Below, piece after piece: positions 50,317 to 60,500 of a DNA stretch of 64,000 nt. The notes under the pieces were generated by a model that was given only the letters and a program-made list of their open reading frames with translations, made no database searches and had not been told where the DNA came from. The DNA lies in contig CM046871.1 in the NCBI GenBank assembly GCA_025617745.1, positions 31,317,579 to 31,381,578 of the forward strand, read 5' to 3'. Position numbers and translations under genes: made by a program. Each line of letters starts with the position of its first letter. Positions within the stretch are counted from its first letter, which is position 1. The DNA comes from Heliocidaris erythrogramma. Lineage: Eukaryota; Echinodermata; Echinoidea; Camarodonta; Echinometridae.

Positions 50317-50540
50317 TGTTGTTACACAGGTTCGATAAATTGCGAATCACTGTACCGTTTGGGTGGTATTGTTAAAGTTACGTAATCTTTTGTGGAGTTA
50401 TTCCGTATGGCAAGTGAAGGCAATGAGTGTAAAAAACGAAACTTACGGTACACGATAGTGATTGAATGGGACTGGCTCTCCAAATCGAATGCTGGATAGA
50501 ATGGCAAGTACACGGCGTTAAGATATCACAGTGTCAACAA

Positions 50541-50805
50541 ATAAATGCATGGAATCCTCAATTTATAGATGTAAAAAATCCCTGGAGTTAATCACAACTG
50601 TCTGTAGTTCTACATGAAGGTGCGAGTAGTAGAAAGAAGTAAAAACAGCGAAATTTTAGTGAAAAAGCTTCAGAGTAAACATGACAGCGAAGACTTGCGA
50701 TTCAAAATATCTTCCTGACAGATAAAGTTCATTTATACGTATATTGAGTATAGAATTGACCATTTTGTTCGCACTACGATGCGCACAAATGTATGATTTT
50801 ACTCG
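50541..50805. other. Intergenic, nothing recognised
   Basis: AT-rich spacer between the LINE and the piggyBac-like element. The exact LINE 5' border within 50,450-50,560 is uncertain. Confidence 0.5.
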
Positions 50806-50809
50806 TTAA

Positions 50810-51708
50810 CCCCTTCGAGGCAATTGACTACATTTTGTGGTTTAATGGCTCAATAAAAGTTGATTCAGAGCTATATAAAATATACCAGATGCATGAGTAG
50901 AAAGAGGAAGTATTTTTGCAAACGCTATGTCCATTTCTGTTGCATGACCATATTTCGTTTGATACCAGGAATTTTAAAAACGAGAAGAAGCTTTAAAATC
51001 CTCAAGTTAGTACCACACTGACATGTTCAAAACATTGTGTTTTTTATCCAAATTGGCAATTTTTCAACGTTTCGATAAAATTACCAACCATGTATATCGA
51101 TTTCAAAAACATTACGCTTTATTAGAACCACTTAGTAATAAAAGAAAATATTATTGTTCCCAATTTGAAGAACAAATTGTGATCAATTTTAACTCTTTCA
51201 GTGCCGATGGCACGTATATGTGACAGATAGACTTGTCATTTTTATTCACCAATTGCTCGACCACAGGAAAGGTATATGGTGGTCAATGTATATCTACATT
51301 TTTAGCATAAATCAAGCATTCTAAATATATGATTATAATTATATGCTACCATAGAAATTTTCAGAGAAAATTGCACATTTTTAAAAAGATATTACCTTAT
51401 TTCAACATTACAAAATAGTAAACAAATGAGAAACCAAAAAATAATGGACAGAAAAGAAGCTCAAATGTAATTTTCAATAATTCTTATACATAAAGTTGGG
51501 TAAATTAATAATGTTTAGTATCATAACAAATGGTAATAAATTTCCTACAAGTTATGTAGGCAATATTTTGTGCAATAATCGATGGTTAATGAAGTGGACA
51601 CATTTGAAAAGTAAGCATTGATCGCATTTTGACAAAACTTTGAAGAGAGCTAAAACCCTTGGCACAGTAAGAGTTAATAGCCCTTAAATAATTCCTGTCC
51701 TGAAAGGG
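50810..51708. mobile_element. piggyBac-like MITE (outer)
   Basis: TTAA at 50,806-50,809 and 51,709-51,712. Inverted ends CCCCTTCGAGGCA and TCCTGAAAGGG are typical of CCC-ended piggyBac derivatives. It contains a second TTAA-flanked element. Confidence 0.7.
51193..51673. mobile_element. piggyBac-like MITE (inner)
   Basis: TTAA at 51,189-51,192 and 51,674-51,677. Inverted ends CTCTTTCAGTGCC and GGCACAGTAAGAG. Non-coding. Confidence 0.7.
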
Positions 51709-51712
51709 TTAA

Positions 51713-52640
51713 ACAAGTTGCGCGTCCACCAAAACAAATGCACGTGCACGTAAAAATTGGGAACATTTCAGGTTCATTACCACAATACTTATTACGAAAT
51801 AGCTTATTTATTGCATTATTTTTTTTATTGTGGACAATGTGAATGTGATTTGATTATGTTAGTCCATCCTTTTAGGTCTAAATGGAATATTGACAAAAGT
51901 GTTGTGTTTAAGTTGGGAAATTTCATTCATTTAGACCGCGATCGTGTAAATTATGTAAATGATGAAGTTTCAAATCATTTTGTTTATTATATTTTCTGTG
52001 GAATTAGAAATGAAGAAATCACTCTCCACGTGGAAACTCAGCCAGAATTTCCTCTTTTTTAACAGTCACTCACAAACTCAAGTTCTCATTTGATTATGTG
52101 CAATAAATCAATTTCATCATGAATCCCATGTACACTTTTGTAGTATAATTTCCATTCACTACAATTCAATGCAAACAATTTGAATTTGGAATATGTCAAC
52201 GGTGTGTCTTCATTTTGTCATTTGCTTCCAATCTCGTAAATAATTTGCCTTTTGTCTAATCAATATTTTCAGTTCGATCAGTCAATTATTCATCAATTGT
52301 ATCAGCTAACATATTTAGGAAACACAATAATAAGACAGGGATATGTAACCAATTAAAACCAGAATTAATGACATAGAAACCCCAAATTTACCCTGCTCAC
52401 CGGCTACAATTTTTCTCTTCTACTTTTAAAACCCTAGATATTTTCCTATCACGAATAATTTCAGCAATTCGTTTGGCTTTTGTAGCAGTTTGACTGACAA
52501 AAGCGGTCTATACACACAAATCCGAAAACAGAACGAGATCTGTACCAGGCCATTCCAGATATATGTGCCACTGTATAATTTTTGGAATTCGAAGCTTCAA
52601 CAACAAAAGACAAACATCTTTTTGTAAACCATTACTCTGG
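51713..52640. other. AT-rich intergenic DNA
   Basis: The longest open frame (51,757-52,062) has no recognisable motif and a composition like the flanks, so I do not call a gene. No repeat pair is seen. Confidence 0.5.
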
Positions 52641-52649
52641 ATCCATAAC

Positions 52650-52950
52650 ACATGTCATGGTATAGTGGTTCATTCACTTGACTCTCAATCCAAGGGTTGA
52701 GGGTTCGAATCTCAGCCCGGCACTAGCGTCTTTTGGCAAGACATTAATCCACATTTGCCACTCTCCACCCAGGTGTTAAATGGGTACCTGGCAGGATTTA
52801 TTCCTTGAAATGCAATGTGCGCTGATTACGGCTGCCGGAGCTAAAGCCAGGGTAATAATATCCAAAACCCTTTGGAAGCGCATAGGGACGTTATATCATA
52901 ATGTGATATGCGCTATACAAGAATAGTGGTATTATTATTATTATTATTAA
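52650..52950 (+). mobile_element. tRNA-derived SINE, full head and tail
   Basis: A box TGGTATAGTGGTT at 52,657 and B box GGTTCGAATCT at 52,701. The conserved body (GGCAAGACATTAATCCACAT...ATGGGTACC...TTATTCCTTGAAATGC) and (ATT)n tail follow. Same family as the copy at 1455, but with an intact promoter region. Confidence 0.85.
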
Positions 52951-53375
52951 AAAAATGACAGTGTGTCGGCCATGGAATATCCCATACCCTTCTTATTGCA
53001 ACCCGCCATTGCCTACAAATAAAATCGATGCAAACAGAGGATATAAATGTAAACCAAAGAAACTGGAGCAATATTCATGGAACAGTATATTTCTCATATG
53101 AGATTTAGCATATTTTAAATTATACAAAATCATATCAATTGTCGATTAAAATAACCAACAAAGTTTAAAACATAAAAATCATTAATCTATTTCCTTTTTA
53201 TTGTTGGGTTGAAATAACATGCCCTAAATTAGTTATTTTTTATGCAATATCTACATATCTTCCATGTATCACCATGATGACAATCCCTGGATCCATAACT
53301 GGTTGATTCTTTTACGTATTAAGCAATAATCTGCGTATCATTGGACACACCCCTATATGCTAAGCATAAATTCAA
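52951..53375. other. Downstream flank of the TIR receptor gene
   Basis: TTTATT at 53,197-53,202 (AATAAA on the minus strand) could be the polyadenylation signal, about 310 bp after the stop. Otherwise nothing is recognised. Confidence 0.4.
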
Positions 53376-53485
53376 ACAATCTTACATAATTGACTCTATC
53401 AAATGCTTTAATAGCGTCTAGCAATAATCCATACATATTACTAGTAAGACCAGGAGCATAATGTCCGAGCACCTATCATTTGATA
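53376..53485 (-). mobile_element. LINE reverse transcriptase scrap
   Basis: The minus strand reads MYGLLLDAIKAFDRVNYVRL, the reverse transcriptase block A, followed by FEFML. No further motif is present, so only ~100 bp survive. It may lie within the receptor gene's 3' UTR. Confidence 0.6.
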
Positions 53486-53509
53486 GAATGTTAGAAATAG
53501 GTAACATGT

Positions 53510-54576
53510 CTATATGTAGCCTGGTTCACTTTCATTATCAATCAGACAAGGCTCTCTTTTGCGTCCAGGAAAGAACTTAAAGATGGAGAGGACGGAGTTG
53601 AACCTGTTTGAATTCGGCTCATATTCTTGAAATGAGTTGAGATTGTCAAGTTCCTGTGTAGTAATCGGGTAGGTCGATGCTAAGGACGAGGTGTTTGGAG
53701 GCGACGAGTTGGTCGAAGGATGGGAAGGGGAGGAAGCTGACGATGAGGTGTATGTTGACGACGGCCGTTGCATACTAGGCTGTGGGTCTGTCGACCTGAT
53801 CGACATGGACCCTGATCCATAACTCGATGATAAGGACATCGGTGGCGACAAAGACAAGGGAGACATCGATGTTGACATGAAGGATATTTGTGACAACTGA
53901 GATGGTCGCTTCTGCTGAGACGATCTCATTTCCTCGATAAAGCCGTCAGCATCCTTCGATGATTCCGACCCTGATACCGATGATCGATGATGTTGGGTCG
54001 ATGGGACAACAGATGGTCTGTCGTTAGGCAATGGTAATGAGTTAGTAAATGATATCGATGACGAGATATTTGACGGCGTTGTGGCAGACATGACTGGCAT
54101 CGGTAGAGATACTGAATGTCCACCCGGAGGTTTACTTCTTTGTCGACGCGGTGGTAGCCGGAGTCGTAACCGCTTCATTGCCCAATCATCGAGACAAGTC
54201 TTACCCTTCTGCTTCCATTCGATGCATTTGAGATCGTTGAGGACATGATCGATCAGCTTGGCACTCGAGTCGGAAGTCGACAACGAGGTCGGCCCGGAGT
54301 CACGATAGAGTAGAGGGATAACGTGCGGGTGCATGGTGTCCAAGGCTTGTTCGAGTTCAAACAAATGCCATTCGGTTCGCGGCCTGAAATCGTGGTCTGA
54401 AATCTCTACCGAAGATGACGAAGAAGATAACAGGGTCGGTTGTACCGCTTTAGCATCTATCCCTTCCGGTGTCGCTTCTGATGACGATGCCGGCAAAGGC
54501 CGGTAGAAATCTTCTGACAGGACGACGATGCAGCGGCGGCTTTTTGTCAATGCTTCCACGATTTCTTCGCTCGTAA
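53510..54576 (-). CDS. Exon: TIR domain, C-terminal half and Ser-rich tail
   Basis: Acceptor ACATGTAG ending at 54,577. G|TT restores Val, then TSEEIVEALTKSRRCIVVLS and EDFYRP. A Ser-rich acidic insert (about 54,500-54,395) precedes FRPRTEWHLFELEQALDTM and HVIPLLYRD. CIEWKQKGKTCLDDWAMKRL closes the domain. From about 54,130 to the stop the sequence is low-complexity Ser/Pro/Thr with clusters such as SLSPPMSLSSSYGSGSMS, ending in a basic FFPGRKREP patch and ESEPGYI. Confidence 0.88.
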
Positions 54577-57500
54577 CTACATGTACAAAGAGAAGGAGAT
54601 GAAAAAGAACAAGAACTTTGAAAGAAATAAACAGTTAACGCAGTACTTGTTGCAGAAGAAAGAGGGTGACTGGGATTACGTTTACTTTTATTTTATCCCA
54701 CCAAGTAGCCTATATAACTAATATAACTAATTATTATCCGTATCAGACATCTGAGCTGTGGTTTTACAAAATTGTATTCCCTTTGTGTTTGGTGCAAAAC
54801 GGGCAAAGGGGGCAATATTTCTTATATCACCCTCTTTCACGAGAGCCTATGAAGTTTACGGTTATAAAACCGGCAATATTATACAAATATATACTGTCAT
54901 GAGAGGGTCTGGTTGGAAATATGGTCCCCGAGGTGACATGAACCAAGACTATTTTCATGAGGGGCGCAGACCGGAAGGAAAATTGTCGTCTACTCTTCAT
55001 GTCACCGATGGTACCATAGGTTATCCAGAGACTATCGAATGTAGGCAGTATATATTTGGTTTATATCCATCATCTTGAATAAAAGCCTAATTCTACTCAT
55101 CTACTTGATCATCTGCACTGTAGGGTATCATAGACCGCACACGTACATACACAGACAGTTTGAAGAAGGGATGAATTTGCGAGGATATCAAACGCGTAAT
55201 GATGACATCATCACGCACCGGTACATGCCTAAAACAATAGATACGCGCAAATGAATGTCGTCACAATGTAGTACGCGCTCAGGCTGAGCACCTGTTTTTC
55301 TTTCCTTCGCGTCGCTAGTCGATTGGGAGGGGGGGGGGGGACGAATAGTTCATGTTTTCCCTCTGATGAAGAGGAAAAAATTAACTATCCGATAACGTCA
55401 GCAGAAAAATGAACGAGACGGCAGGAAAACGGTTTTTCTAATAAAACTATTCATTTTCTTGTGGTGTACACTCATAATGCAACGATCTAATGATGAGGGA
55501 TATAAAGGCTTTTATATACCTCATACATAGATTCTTATTCACTGATTGGTCAAACTATATCACATGACACGGCGCATCTCGATCTGTCATTGGGTTCGAG
55601 GGTTTTGGCGTTCTACCAGTTGACCTAAGGTCAAATGATAGGAGGCCAATACCCTGTGATAGAACACGTAACCCCCCCCCCCCCGCGACTTTTGCACACA
55701 CGTAAGTACACAAAATTTGGTTCAGATTTTTTGAGCGCTTTCACTAGTTGCGAGGCTACCAATGCTAGGCTATGCATAAGATTTCAACATGAATCAGTGA
55801 ATCAATGAAAAGGATGAGGTATATAAAACAAATCTGGACTGCTCTTTAATCGGATGGTGGTGGAAATTATCATTCCCTCTGTAGTGTTCATACCGCCCAT
55901 CTATCTTGGGAGTAATAATTTCCACCATCATCCTCATGAGCAATCAGTATTTGTATAGTATTGCCTGGTAGTGCAGCGTGCGGTATTGCAATGCGCAGAT
56001 GCTGCGCCCAGTTTATTGTTGTGCTAGTTGCTGGCTAGCTCAGGGCGCGGTAGTGGGAACATTTGAAGTTTACGAATTTTGACCAAAAGGGATTAGATGA
56101 TGATTTGGGGATCCATTTTATCATATGTAGTACGTCTTGTCTGCTCCAGATATCTGATGTGGATAATAATAACAATATTGACCGGCTCCTACTTTCGGGA
56201 TATACAACATATATCGCCCTCACTCGATCCATATTACCCTCGTCTTCGACTCGGGTAATATAAATCCAGCTCGGGGAATATAATTATGTCGTATCCCCCT
56301 CAAGGCCAGTCAATATTATATAATACATGTATCATGTGGAGGAAAAGTAGAGGTACCAACTGTATATTACACCTGATAGCATTGGCGGATCGGGGGGGGG
56401 GGGGGGGCACTTCCTGCCCGTGCCCCCCCCCCCCTTTGGAAGAAAAGTATGCATTTTGACCATAAAGGATATGCCCTTTTGTCAATTGTGCCCCCCTTTT
56501 AGAATGAAACCCCCTTTTTTTTGCTTGTCAGAGAATTATGAAGGGGAACTGGACCCCATAACGCCCCCCACACACACATACTTAGCGACTTTTCGAGAAG
56601 CTGGCAAGACCCAAAAAATACGGGTCTATACCTTTTCCAAAAGTTGAAAACACAACAGGACCTTACATTTTTGTTTTACATTATATAATATTAAGTATGA
56701 GAAACAACCATGTTAAGTACTCTATTGAAGGGAGTGGAATCAATAATCTGAACTTACCAGATCCGAAGATTGCGTCCCGTTCCCGCAGGAAAAGTTTATA
56801 CTGATCCTGCAAACTAGGGCAGAGTACGTTGTCGACAAAGGAACGATCCTTGCCTTCATAACATGACACTATGTAGGCGTCGTAGAGTTTGTTATCTATT
56901 TCTGGAAAGAGAGAGAGAGAGAACGAGAGAGAACCATTACATAATTATGAATAACGAGCAAAGTAAAGCATACATGACAGTCGTCACCACTATATTTAGT
57001 GTTGAAATGTGCTTTTTAATCAATAATTATGAATATTTATTTCATATGAGCAAACTTTGATGACTCACACTGAAATGCAATTAGAGTAGCAATTTTTCAT
57101 CAATTTTCTCGCCTTTTTGTGATTTTCTCCCAAATTTATCCTTTCATTTATTTGTCATTCGATCTTCATTCTGTGATGTTTCCTATGAGAAATGTGTATT
57201 TCCCAACTTGGTTATCAATTTTACACATTTCTATCTTTCCTTTCATTAACATTTCAACAAAATTATCAGAAATAGCGATGGATAAGATTATAGTTGTCGG
57301 GGAATTTCGCATAACTTAATAATGTTTTTATTTAGTTGCAAGGAAATTGAAATTTAATGTTATCCGAGCTGACCTTGCAGACACCCAATGACATGAGCCG
57401 GATATTAAAGACAAATGTAAAGGGTTAAAAATTGAAACATTTCAAAAGTGTCGCTGAATCATTAAGATGCCATATGAGGGACCGATAGTATATCTTCTTA

Positions 57501-60500
57501 AATTCATGAAAGTTTTGACGAACCATCATGGAGGTTATTCTTTCGTGCGAGAGTTCTGAAAAAGAACTGTTAGCAGGGGGCAGATCCAGGATTTGGGGGG
57601 CACAATACATAGGCCAACTTTTCTTTCAAAGGGGGGGGGGGGGGGATGGGGAGGGCCGAGCCGGAATTGCCCCCCTAAATCCGCCACTGACTGTTAGTAT
57701 GTTTAAGACCCTCAACGTTTCGAACAACTTGCTCTGTTCGCCATGAGGAGTTCGTTAGGCTCGATCTTCTTTCTTTAAACGTATCAAGCAGTTCTTTTCA
57801 CACGACATAATACGCAACAGCCCTACAGCCCTATTTAGGACTGACTCATATGGTGCTTCCAAGGCCGTACGCAGATTTTTTTTCCTGGGGGGGCAAGATG
57901 ATCGCTTTTTATTATTGGATCATTTAAACGTCTAAAACCCTATTTAAAAAAAAGTATGATTTTGAAATTTCTGGGGGGCAACTGCCCCCCCCCCCCCCCG
58001 CTGCGTACGGCCTTGGGTGCTTCAGAAAACCATTTACGATTCATGAACTTTTACTGTTCCACCATGGAAGCCTATAGAAAGCTCATTTATTATACCTTCT
58101 GTTTCTCGTTTGCTGTGACGATCATGATACCATAGTTTAACGTCAGTACCATAGCGTTTCCATGACAACACGCAGACGGAGAGGAGGATGGTCACTGTCA
58201 CTACCAAGATAACTACACTAGATGTATCAGTCACTCTGATAGGTTCTTCGACAGTCTCTGTTAGAAAGAAATTTAAAGAACATGACAGTAGAAGCTGATG
58301 AGGATTTTTCAATGAGTTAATGTTTCGTGTTTCCATTTATTAACCTTCATTCAGCATCAGTTTTGGTTCCATACAGTATTATAAAACGGGTTCAAGAATT
58401 TAGCCATCCTGATTAGTTACCGTGAAAAAAAGAAGTGATAACATACGGCAAAAAGGCTCTAAACTACGGATAAGCGGCGCGTACGCGTACCTCTGGTGCG
58501 TGCAAAACTTAAAACGCAATGAACTCGCGTAGTTTAATTGTCATTTTAGCGCAGGGATTACATGCGCGCACTGAAACGCGCATGACTTTTGTTGGCTGCG
58601 CTTCTGTGATGTCATCCAGGAAAGCAAATGGCAGCCTCAATGACTGATGATGATGATGCACAGCACTTGTATAGCCCCATATATCTTTTAAAAAACATTC
58701 AAAGGGGCTTGCTCCATAAAAAAGCTACTTGTCACACACTACTTGCTGAAATAGGTAAGTTTTGAGGCCTGATTTAAAACGATCAAGTCCAGTAATGTTT
58801 TGGAGATCATGCGGAAGCGAATTCCAGAGCCGTGGAGCCACTGATGAGAATGCACAGTCCCCAAACTTCTTGAGTCTAGTCCTTGGAACCTGGAGGGTAA
58901 TTCCTGGAGTCCGTAAGCCAGGGCGGCGGTGACGTTCTTCGATGAGGGAAGTGATGTACTTTGGCGCCAGACTGTGTATAGCCTTGAAGGTTAGCACCAA
59001 TATCTTGCATTGAATTCTTGACCGTATCGGCAACCAGTGGAGCTCAGTCGGGATAGGTGTGATGTGGTCATATTTTCTGCGTCCGGTGAGAAGTGCGACT
59101 GTGCGACTCTTGGCGTTTCTATAATCATATTGCCGACCCGTTTTATAAACTATTAGTACATGGTTGTGAGTTCGTGCGTTAGTGCGACCTGGCAACACAA
59201 AGGTTTTTTTATCGTGGTGTACTTTATACGCACGAGGCGCAAGCCGAGTGTGTTGGACACCACGAGAAAAACCTGCGTACCAACGCACTCCCAACCATGT
59301 ATTAATAGCATTATTAGCATGATTAGAGTATTTTATTGATGAAAACTATAACTGAATGATTTTTAATGTTACGAAAATAAAAGTGTATTCACAATTAACA
59401 GCAGAGAAAATAGTAGTGCATTCATAAGTGTTCATATGGCTTTGTCTCAATCGCCTCAGAACTGGAGATGCAAAGTCCTGATGCAGAAATGGAGATACAA
59501 CCTTGACTGATCTGCCTACTGCGAATGCGGGGAGGCCGCTCAAACAATGGAGCTCCCTGCTACCAGAGCACAACACGGGATCTCGACAACCCACGTGCCA
59601 GAGCATGTATTTTGCAGTGTAGGGCTGGGAAAAGTGTAGCGACACGAGAAGAAGAACCACTGAAGAGCATTTGTTATGACATGTACCACAACATAATAAA
59701 TACGATACATGATTACCAATATACGTTATTTTGATTAATAATTTAATCTTATCATGCTTAATGGACATTAAAACCCGGCTCACACGAGGCGTCATTCTGA
59801 TTGCGTCAGTATCTGCGCTTATCGAACCTGTGAAGGCAATCAGCCCATACGCCAGATAAAAAGCACTGCTTTAATACACTTTTCATGTTGTATGATGCCT
59901 TTACCTAATACCGACCTCTTAACGATGTTTCCAACGACTACGGCAAAGATTCTTCATGAAACGTAATGAAAATTCATCAGACTACTACCCAAATACTGGG
60001 GAACAAGATCCAGGTATTGACGAGCGATAATACTTCCGCGTTCTTGTAGAAATGACGTCGCAATAGAGTCATCTCTTTTTACGCATAGAGGGATAAGTGC
60101 CTTTTCTCCGACTGGAATTTTTACAACACCCTGCAGCTATAAAATTACTTTTCAGATGACAATCGGGAGGTCAATCTGGAAGAATTTTTCTTTTAGTGAA
60201 ACTCCACATCTAATCCTCTTTCAATTTCTTTCGGAAACCAGTCGTGGTCAATCGTAATCAAAACGTAGTCGAGCCGTAGACAGGTCGTAGTCAAGTCGAA
60301 GTCAAAACGTGTGGTGGCTTTTACTGAGTGGAATTTAGCGATCGCCTTACCTTTCAGTGATAGTGTGAGGTTGATTGCCGTGAAGTACTGGGCGATCTGA
60401 CAAGTGACCTGATACTTCCCCAACGCCTCTTCAGTCACATTAGTGATATTCAGCCACGTAGACAAAATCTTCGGAGGATCCCTGGGTAAAAAGAGTTTGC

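Larger units (their letters stand above)
45972..50540 (-). mobile_element. CR1-like LINE, nearly intact
   Basis: The minus-strand order is a 5' region (50,540-50,317), ORF1 (50,316-49,549), ORF2 (49,311-46,271, with a single frameshift), a 3' UTR and a terminal (AATTG)n tail at 45,972-46,000. The coding capacity is close to complete, so the copy is young compared with the related element at 16,085-20,500. Confidence 0.88.
54577..56757. other. Intron of the TIR receptor gene
   Basis: The + strand open frames near 54,666-55,078 show no domain and overlap each other, so they are not called. G and C runs lie at 55,326-55,341 and 55,672-55,684. The listed repeats fill most of 55,500-56,600. Confidence 0.6.
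56902..58095. other. Intron of the TIR receptor gene
   Basis: A GA-rich run (56,908-56,932) forms the pyrimidine tract of the adjacent acceptor. Two small hAT-type MITEs are listed separately. The rest is AT-rich. Confidence 0.6.
58258..60350. other. Intron of the TIR receptor gene
   Basis: Holds the LINE 3' fragment and a small fold-back. 59,310-60,350 shows nothing recognised. Confidence 0.6.

Noticed and set aside
51757-52062. 101-codon + strand ORF
   Set aside because: No motif, AT-rich composition like the flanks, no splice or promoter context.
54666-55078. Two overlapping + strand ORFs of 78 and 106 codons
   Set aside because: They lie in an intron of the opposite-strand receptor gene, overlap in different frames and show no domain.
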